DNA from: Tatumella sp. JGM118 | GTDB lineage: Bacteria > Pseudomonadota > Gammaproteobacteria > Enterobacterales > Enterobacteriaceae | Assembly (NCBI RefSeq): GCF_018257515.1 | Contig: NZ_JAERJR010000003.1 | Coordinates: 88,090-152,089 of the forward strand | Direction: 5' to 3' | DNA length: 64,000 nt | Shown: positions 58,800-64,000 of the stretch, in pieces | Layout: each line of letters starts with the position of its first letter | Numbering within the stretch: position 1 is the first letter of the stretch | Program-made: the position numbers and the translations under genes | Notes under the pieces: model-generated | What the model was told of the DNA's origin: nothing | The model's database searches: none | What the model saw: the letters and a program-made list of their open reading frames with translations, nothing else

Positions 58800-59400
58800 G
58801 TGCGATGACAGCTTCCGGCCCTGGTGTCGTTCCGTTCCACGCGAATCCCCGGCCGGAGTTCAGAGTCAGTCATCAGGCCCCGGCGACCTCCGTTTTTCTT
58901 TAGTGATCTGCTCCACTGCCGGACAGATAATCACTGCCAGAGAACCGAGACGTCGTCAGCAACTTTATAACACCGGAGGCTTTCTGATAACGGGGGTGTA
59001 ACCCGGCCGCTCATCATCTTCCTGAATGCCATTCGCCGGTACTTTTCCCGGTCAATCGTATTCCCGGATACCGGTTTCAGCCCCGATAATATCCTGAGCA
59101 ATACGGCGACTCTGGCGAAGATTTACTTACCCTCGCCTTGCGGCTCAGTCCGGTAGCTGACATTTTGCGAAGGGTATTACCTCCGGCCCGGCAATAATCA
59201 TGTTCCCGGTGGAGTCGTACCGGAATATTCACACCCGGTTCGTCATGGTATGTCCGGTCCGGCCCCTCGTTAAGTCCGTAAGTTGCTGTAAAACGAGAAC
59301 GGGTGCCACCCTCAATACTCCCCTGCAGAGATGCTCCCTTCGTTCCTGCAGAATGACTTAACCCGGGGTGCCGGGTTTCCCCCTCTGAAAAGTTAAGCGA
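58800..59400 (-). pseudogene. Decayed coding DNA with YD-repeat-like remnants
   Basis: No intact gene. On the minus strand short frames broken by stops contain FRYDSTGNM (about 59210-59240) and RRIAQDIIGAETGIREYD (about 59050-59105), phrases like the YD repeats of Rhs proteins (pattern Y-D-x-x-G-N). Together with the orphan tail at 58411-58799 on the same strand they suggest a relic of an Rhs-type gene. The case rests on short motifs only. In E. coli the kef, fix and cai genes occupy the folA-carB interval. Confidence 0.25.
59360..59378. terminator. Small GC hairpin in the decayed region
   Basis: AACCCGG (59360-59366) and CCGGGTT (59371-59377) form a 7-bp stem with a four-base loop followed by TTCCCC. 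It may be a surviving terminator of a lost gene. Confidence 0.35.
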
Positions 59401-60037
59401 CTTAATAAATCATCCTCCCAGGGGCCGCTGAACCAGGGTGACTTCAGACGGTGAACTGACGGACCTGCTTCAGATAGAAAATAAAAGACTTCCTGATGTC
59501 AGAAACCACAGCAATCGGACGATGGGAATAACCGGGTAATATAAACTCACTCTGGTTAAATAATTCTCCCGCCCCCCCTATAATCTGGCATAGCCATTTT
59601 TATTATCATCAGGCAGACAACAACTCTTTTTTAGTGATAACCCTTAGAATGATATAAATAAGCCGGAAATCTACGATGAAGATCCTAAGAAGAACATTTA
59701 TCACGACTTATTCAGGGTATTACTTTCAGAGAAAAGTCATATACGGGGAGAATTTCAGCGGTGACCAAAAAGTGGCAACTTCCCCTGATAAAAATAATAA
59801 AGACATACACTGATTAGCCGGAAAATACGGTATGGCATGGCCACCTGCCCTGATGACGGTCAGCCGGTCACAGATTATCCGGTGCCTTGCGTCATACTTC
59901 TGACGGACAGGATCCCCGGTTAAGTGAGTCCGGGGGTAACCCCCCCCACCCTGCACATAATGCCTGCCTGTGAGCCATCCGGCTGGCAGAACACCAGAGC
60001 ACGGCGAGACTCGCGTTATTCCCGGATTGAGACAGAT
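59401..60037. other. Intergenic DNA with no gene supported
   Basis: About 640 bp between the decayed coding stretch and the heptamer repeats. A minus-strand frame of 105 codons (59726-60043) resembles no protein family and ends inside AT-rich DNA, so it is not called. Nothing else was recognised. Confidence 0.4.
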
Positions 60038-60093
60038 AGCCATTAGCCATTAGCCATTAGCCATTAGCCGTTAGCCATTAGCCATTAGTCGTT
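60038..60093 (+). repeat. Heptanucleotide tandem repeat (AGCCATT), 8 units
   Basis: Eight head-to-tail 7-bp units. Six are AGCCATT; unit 5 (60066-60072) is AGCCGTT and unit 8 (60087-60093) is AGTCGTT. The first of three abutting heptamer blocks. Confidence 0.95.
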
Positions 60094-60094
60094 A

Positions 60095-60185
60095 AGGTAA
60101 GAGGTAAGAAGTAAGAAGTAAGAAGTAAGAAGTAAGAAGTAAGAAGTAAGAAGTAAGAAGTAAGAAGTAAGAAGTAAGAAGTAAG
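60095..60185 (+). repeat. Heptanucleotide tandem repeat (AAGTAAG), 13 units
   Basis: Ninety-one bases made of 13 units; the first two are AGGTAAG and the other eleven AAGTAAG without error. It follows the previous block after one base. The purity of the array suggests recent slippage or expansion. Confidence 0.95.
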
Positions 60186-60220
60186 CAGTCAGCAGTCAGC
60201 AGTCAGCAGTCAGCAGTAGG
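60186..60220 (+). repeat. Heptanucleotide tandem repeat (CAGTCAG), 4-5 units
   Basis: Four perfect CAGTCAG units (60186-60213) and a degenerate fifth, CAGTAGG. It is in direct register with the preceding AAGTAAG block, so the two share a continuous 7-bp period. Confidence 0.93.
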
Positions 60221-60262
60221 AAATAAAACAACAGTGGGGAGTGAGAAGCCAGTGCGGACAGA

Positions 60263-60293
60263 GATAAGCAACCCTGAAACAGGGTTGCTTATC
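60263..60293. terminator. carAB terminator hairpin
   Basis: GATAAGCAACCCTG (60263-60276) and its exact complement (60280-60293) form a perfect 14-bp stem with a three-base loop, starting 11 bases after the carB stop on the minus strand. There is no clear T-run after it. Confidence 0.7.
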
Positions 60294-60304
60294 CGGGTAA
60301 GGTA

Positions 60305-63300
60305 TTAGCCTTTTATTTCAGCATGCATTTCCTGAACCGAAATTACACGATCGGTCGGGTCAGCATTCAGCGCCATCGCTGTCGCGAAACCACCGTTCAG
60401 CGTGGTGTCGTAGTGGACTTTATACTGCAGTGCACTGCGTCTGATCAGACGGGAGTCTTCAATGGCCTGACGTCCGGCAGTGGTGTTTACGATATAGCTG
60501 TATTCACCATTTTTCAGACGGTCCTGAATATGCGGACGACCTTCATGAACTTTATTGACCAGGCGTGGATTAATCCCGGCTTCCCCCAGTACCACAGCAG
60601 TACCGTGTGTTGCATCCAGCTCGTAACCGAATTTCAGTAACTTAGCCGCCAGGTCAACCACACGCTTTTTATCACCTTCACGGACGGATAATAACGCACG
60701 ACCGGACTTTTTCATCGTCGCCTGAGCACCGAGCATCGCTTTGGAGAAGGCTTCGGCAAAGGTTCTGCCCACGCCCATCACTTCACCGGTAGACCGCATT
60801 TCAGGGCCAAGGATCGGGTCAACGCCCTGGAACTTGTTAAACGGCAGAACCACTTCTTTCACCGAATAATAAGGCGGGATCACTTCCTCAGTCACTCCCT
60901 GAGCCGCCAGCGTTTTACCGGCCATCACACGGGCAGCCACTTTCGCCAGCGGAACACCGGTCGCTTTCGAGACAAAAGGTACCGTACGGGCAGCGCGCGG
61001 GTTAACTTCAATCAGATACACTTCGTTATCTTTAACCGCAAACTGTACGTTCATCAGACCACGGACATTCAGCTCGAAGGCCAGCTTACTGACCTGGTCA
61101 CGCATAACATCCTGGATTTCCTGGTTCAGCGTGTAAGCCGGTAATGAACATGCGGAGTCACCGGAGTGAACACCTGCCTGTTCGATATGCTCCATGATCC
61201 CGCCGATCAGTACCCGCTCACCGTCACAGATGGCATCGACATCCACTTCTACCGCATCATCCAGGAAGCGGTCCAGCAGAACCGGCGCATCATTTGAGAC
61301 GGACACCGCAGTCATAAAGTAACGCTTCAGATCCTGTTCGTCATAGACGATTTCCATCGCCCGACCGCCCAGAACATAAGAAGGACGTACCACCAGGGGA
61401 TAACCGATGGTCGCGGCTTTTTCGACGGCCTGCTCCAGAGCGGTTACGGTGGCATTCGCCGGTTGCTTCAGCGCCAGGCGATCAACGGCCTGCTGGAAAC
61501 GTTCACGGTCTTCGGCACGGTCAATGGCATCCGGACTGGTACCGATCACCGGTACGCCGGCAGCTTCCAGCTCACGGGCCAGTTTCAGTGGTGTCTGACC
61601 ACCGTACTGTACAATGACGCCTTCAGGTTTTTCGATGCGGACAATTTCCAGTACATCTTCCAGCGTCACCGGCTCAAAATAGAGACGGTCGGAGGTATCG
61701 TAGTCGGTAGATACGGTTTCCGGGTTACAGTTCACCATAATGGTTTCATAACCGTCTTCACGTAAGGCCAGCGCCGCGTGAACACAGCAATAGTCAAACT
61801 CGATACCCTGACCGATACGGTTCGGACCGCCCCCCAGGATCATGATTTTGGCACGATCGGTAGATGGGTTAGCTTCACACTCTTCTTCATAAGTGGAATA
61901 CATGTAAGCGGTATCGGTCGCGAATTCTGCCGCGCAGGTATCCACCCGCTTATAGACCGGATTCAGGTTATATTGCTGACGCAGTTTGCGGACTTCGCTT
62001 TCCGCAACACCGGCCAGTTTGGCCAGACGCAGATCCGAGAACCCTTTACGTTTCAGCTGACGCAGGAAACCGGCCGTCAGGCCATTGAGTCCCTGGCGGG
62101 CAACCTGCTCTTCCAGACGAACCAGCTCCTCAATCTGCACCAGGAACCAGCGGTCGATATTGGTCAGATTGAAAACGCCATCCACAGACATCCCCAGACG
62201 GAAAGCATCGGCGATATACCAGATACGGTCGCTACCGGCATCTTTCAGTTCGCGGCGGATACGGGTCAGGGCTTCCGGGTCTTCAGCCTCGACTTTCGGG
62301 TCAAATCCGCTGGCGCCGACTTCCAGGCCGCGCAGTGCTTTCTGCACAGATTCCTGGAACGTGCGGCCGATTGCCATGACTTCACCGACAGATTTCATCT
62401 GGGTGGTCAGGCGATCATTACTGCCGGCGAATTTTTCGAAGTTAAAACGCGGGATCTTGGTTACAACATAGTCGATGGAAGGCTCGAAGGATGCCGGCGT
62501 CAGTCCACCGGTAATATCATTCATCAGCTCATCCAGCGTATAACCTACGGCGAGTTTTGCGGCGATCTTCGCAATCGGGAAGCCTGTCGCTTTAGATGCC
62601 AGGGCGGACGAACGCGATACCCTTGGGTTCATTTCGATAACAATCAGGCGACCATTTTCCGGGTTAACGGAGAACTGGACGTTAGAACCGCCGGTTTCCA
62701 CACCGATTTCACGTAATACGGCCATCGAGGCATTACGCATGATCTGGTATTCTTTGTCGGTCAGCGTCTGTGCCGGTGCAACAGTGATGGAGTCACCGGT
62801 ATGGATCCCCATGGCATCGAAGTTTTCGATGGAACAAACAATGATACAGTTATCATTTTTGTCACGGACCACTTCCATTTCATACTCTTTCCAGCCAATC
62901 AGTGATTCATCAATCAGCAACTCATTGGTCGGGGAAAGATCCAGCCCGCGGGTACAGATCTCTTCAAACTCTTCCCGGTTATAGGCAATTCCGCCACCGG
63001 TGCCGCCCATAGTAAAGGAAGGACGGATGATGCAAGGGAAGCCAACATCATCAGCCACCTGAAATGCTTCTTCCATTGTGTGTGCGATACCGGAGCGCGC
63101 AGTATCCAGACCGATGCTTTTCATCGCTTTATCAAAACGACGACGATCTTCTGCTTTATCAATCGCATCGGCGGTTGCACCAATCATGGTGACGCCGAAC
63201 TCTTCCAGAACGCCTTGTCTTTCCAGTTCCAGAGCACAGTTCAGGGCAGTCTGCCCACCCATGGTCGGCAGGACAGCATCCGGACGCTCTTTTTCGATGA

Positions 63301-63529
63301 TTTTGCGCACAACTTCCCAGTTAATCGGCTCAATGTAAGTCGCATCGGCCATTTCCGGGTCGGTCATGATGGTTGCCGGGTTTGAGTTCACCAGAATAAC
63401 GCGGTAACCCTCTTCACGCAGAGCTTTACACGCCTGCGCACCGGAGTAGTCAAATTCACAGGCCTGACCAATAACAATCGGACCGGCACCCAGGATCAGG
63501 ATAGATTTTATGTCTGTACGTTTTGGCAT
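60305..63529 (-). CDS. carB: Carbamoyl-phosphate synthase large subunit
   Basis: Makes carbamoyl phosphate from bicarbonate, ATP and ammonia delivered by CarA, for arginine and pyrimidine synthesis. The 1074-residue protein has two ATP-grasp halves, each with a start [22 protein letters not shown] or [20 protein letters not shown], phosphate-contact [10 protein letters not shown] and ATP-site ending [16 protein letters not shown] or [16 protein letters not shown]. The C-terminal methylglyoxal-synthase-like domain (from about 937) binds the effectors UMP and ornithine. One residue longer than E. coli CarB. It follows carA by 14 bp. Confidence 0.99.
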   Translation of the reverse strand: MPKRTDIKSILILGAGPIVIGQACEFDYSGAQACKALREEGYRVILVNSNPATIMTDPEMADATYIEPINWEVVRKIIEKERPDAVLPTMGGQTALNCALELERQGVLEEFGVTMIGATADAIDKAEDRRRFDKAMKSIGLDTARSGIAHTMEEAFQVADDVGFPCIIRPSFTMGGTGGGIAYNREEFEEICTRGLDLSPTNELLIDESLIGWKEYEMEVVRDKNDNCIIVCSIENFDAMGIHTGDSITVAPAQTLTDKEYQIMRNASMAVLREIGVETGGSNVQFSVNPENGRLIVIEMNPRVSRSSALASKATGFPIAKIAAKLAVGYTLDELMNDITGGLTPASFEPSIDYVVTKIPRFNFEKFAGSNDRLTTQMKSVGEVMAIGRTFQESVQKALRGLEVGASGFDPKVEAEDPEALTRIRRELKDAGSDRIWYIADAFRLGMSVDGVFNLTNIDRWFLVQIEELVRLEEQVARQGLNGLTAGFLRQLKRKGFSDLRLAKLAGVAESEVRKLRQQYNLNPVYKRVDTCAAEFATDTAYMYSTYEEECEANPSTDRAKIMILGGGPNRIGQGIEFDYCCVHAALALREDGYETIMVNCNPETVSTDYDTSDRLYFEPVTLEDVLEIVRIEKPEGVIVQYGGQTPLKLARELEAAGVPVIGTSPDAIDRAEDRERFQQAVDRLALKQPANATVTALEQAVEKAATIGYPLVVRPSYVLGGRAMEIVYDEQDLKRYFMTAVSVSNDAPVLLDRFLDDAVEVDVDAICDGERVLIGGIMEHIEQAGVHSGDSACSLPAYTLNQEIQDVMRDQVSKLAFELNVRGLMNVQFAVKDNEVYLIEVNPRAARTVPFVSKATGVPLAKVAARVMAGKTLAAQGVTEEVIPPYYSVKEVVLPFNKFQGVDPILGPEMRSTGEVMGVGRTFAEAFSKAMLGAQATMKKSGRALLSVREGDKKRVVDLAAKLLKFGYELDATHGTAVVLGEAGINPRLVNKVHEGRPHIQDRLKNGEYSYIVNTTAGRQAIEDSRLIRRSALQYKVHYDTTLNGGFATAMALNADPTDRVISVQEMHAEIKG

Positions 63530-63543
63530 TGATTAGCTCCTGA

Positions 63544-64000
63544 TTACCGGGTTTCTGAACGGTAGGTATTGATTAACTCGATAAAGTGGTCGAACAGTGG
63601 CGCTGCATCATGCGGCCCCGGGCTCGCTTCCGGATGTCCCTGGAAGCTGAATGCAGGCTTGTCGGTACGATGGATACCTTGCACGGTATGGTCAAACAGT
63701 GACGTATGAGTGACGCGCAAGCATTCCGGCAGGCCCTCTTTATCGACAGCAAAGCCATGGTTCTGCGCGGTGATCATCACCACATCACGGTCAAGATCTT
63801 TGACCGGATGGTTCCCGCCGTGGTGTCCCAGCTTCATTTTTACGGTTGACGCGCCGCTTGCCAGAGCGAGCAACTGGTGACCCAGACAGATACCAAATAC
63901 CGGAATGTCGGTGGTCAGGAAGGTTTTAATCGCGCTGATGGCATAATCACACGGCTCCGGGTCACCCGGTCCGTTAGACAGGAAAATCCCGTCCGGTGCC
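63544..64000 (-). CDS. carA: Carbamoyl-phosphate synthase small subunit (glutaminase), 3' part
   Basis: The gene continues beyond the window end; about 151 codons of the C-terminal part are visible. They include the class I glutamine amidotransferase triad: the cysteine in [14 protein letters not shown] and the HPE motif in [15 protein letters not shown]. CarA hydrolyses glutamine and passes ammonia through a tunnel to CarB. Confidence 0.98.
   Translation of the reverse strand, partial: APDGIFLSNGPGDPEPCDYAISAIKTFLTTDIPVFGICLGHQLLALASGASTVKMKLGHHGGNHPVKDLDRDVVMITAQNHGFAVDKEGLPECLRVTHTSLFDHTVQGIHRTDKPAFSFQGHPEASPGPHDAAPLFDHFIELINTYRSETR

Noticed and set aside
59726-60043. A 105-codon minus-strand frame
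   Set aside because: Composition is unlike a protein (many Gly, His and Arg in antisense-like order), no ribosome binding site, and its start lies in the heptamer repeat.
60038-60220. Heptamer blocks as a CRISPR or coding repeat
   Set aside because: Period seven shifts the frame each unit and brings in stop codons; there are no spacers.

Overview
The window is a stretch of enterobacterial chromosome. Protein sequences and gene order match the first ~3 minutes of the Escherichia coli map (carAB, folA, apaHG-rsmA-pdxA-surA-lptD, djlA, rluA, rapA, polB, yabI, thiBPQ, setA, leuABCD, ilvIH, cra, the dcw division and cell-wall cluster, secM-secA, mutT, yacG-zapD-coaE, hofC). Conservation is that of another genus in Enterobacterales. 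An Erwiniaceae-like organism would fit, but the genus cannot be fixed from this sequence. No rRNA, tRNA, CRISPR array or intact insertion sequence was seen.

Layout from left to right. 1-2033 is an accessory, decayed stretch: the 3' end of a hofC-type pilus gene present in three 172-bp tandem copies, an orphan secreted protein and a DNA-methylase fragment, where E. coli has guaC. 2034-4041 holds coaE-zapD-yacG and convergent mutT. 4178-25104 (minus strand) is secA, secM, lpxC and the dcw cluster ftsZ-ftsA-ftsQ-(ddlB relic)-murC-murG-ftsW-murD-mraY-murF-murE-ftsI-ftsL-rsmH-mraZ, headed by an mra promoter with MraZ-type boxes. 25506-28911 is cra and ilvIH. 29574-34490 is the attenuated leuLABCD operon. 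34544-39387 is setA and the TPP-riboswitch-controlled thiBPQ operon. 39364-54236 is yabI, polB, rapA, rluA, djlA and the lptD-surA-pdxA-rsmA-apaG-apaH run. 54279-57146 is a two-gene beta-glucoside PTS/6-phospho-beta-glucosidase operon lying between apaH and folA. 57707-64000 is folA, about 2 kb of decayed DNA with heptanucleotide repeat tracts, carB and the 3' part of carA.

How the genes work together. The dcw cluster makes peptidoglycan precursors and the septal machinery; many of its genes overlap or nearly touch, which implies translational coupling. SecM senses secretion for SecA. The leu and ilvIH operons make branched-chain amino acids. ThiBPQ imports thiamine under riboswitch control. 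LptD and SurA build the outer membrane. CarAB makes carbamoyl phosphate.

Main departures from the textbook layout: (i) ddlB between murC and ftsQ is a truncated pseudogene with an in-frame stop, so D-Ala-D-Ala must come from a ligase elsewhere; (ii) the hofC 3' end is triplicated together with its terminator; (iii) three abutting blocks of 7-bp repeats lie downstream of carB; (iv) leuO, sgrR/sgrS, guaC, araCBAD and the cai/fix/kef genes are absent from their E. coli positions; (v) the bgl-type operon has no adjacent regulator. No clearly new multi-gene system was found; the window is mostly core genome with relics in the gaps.
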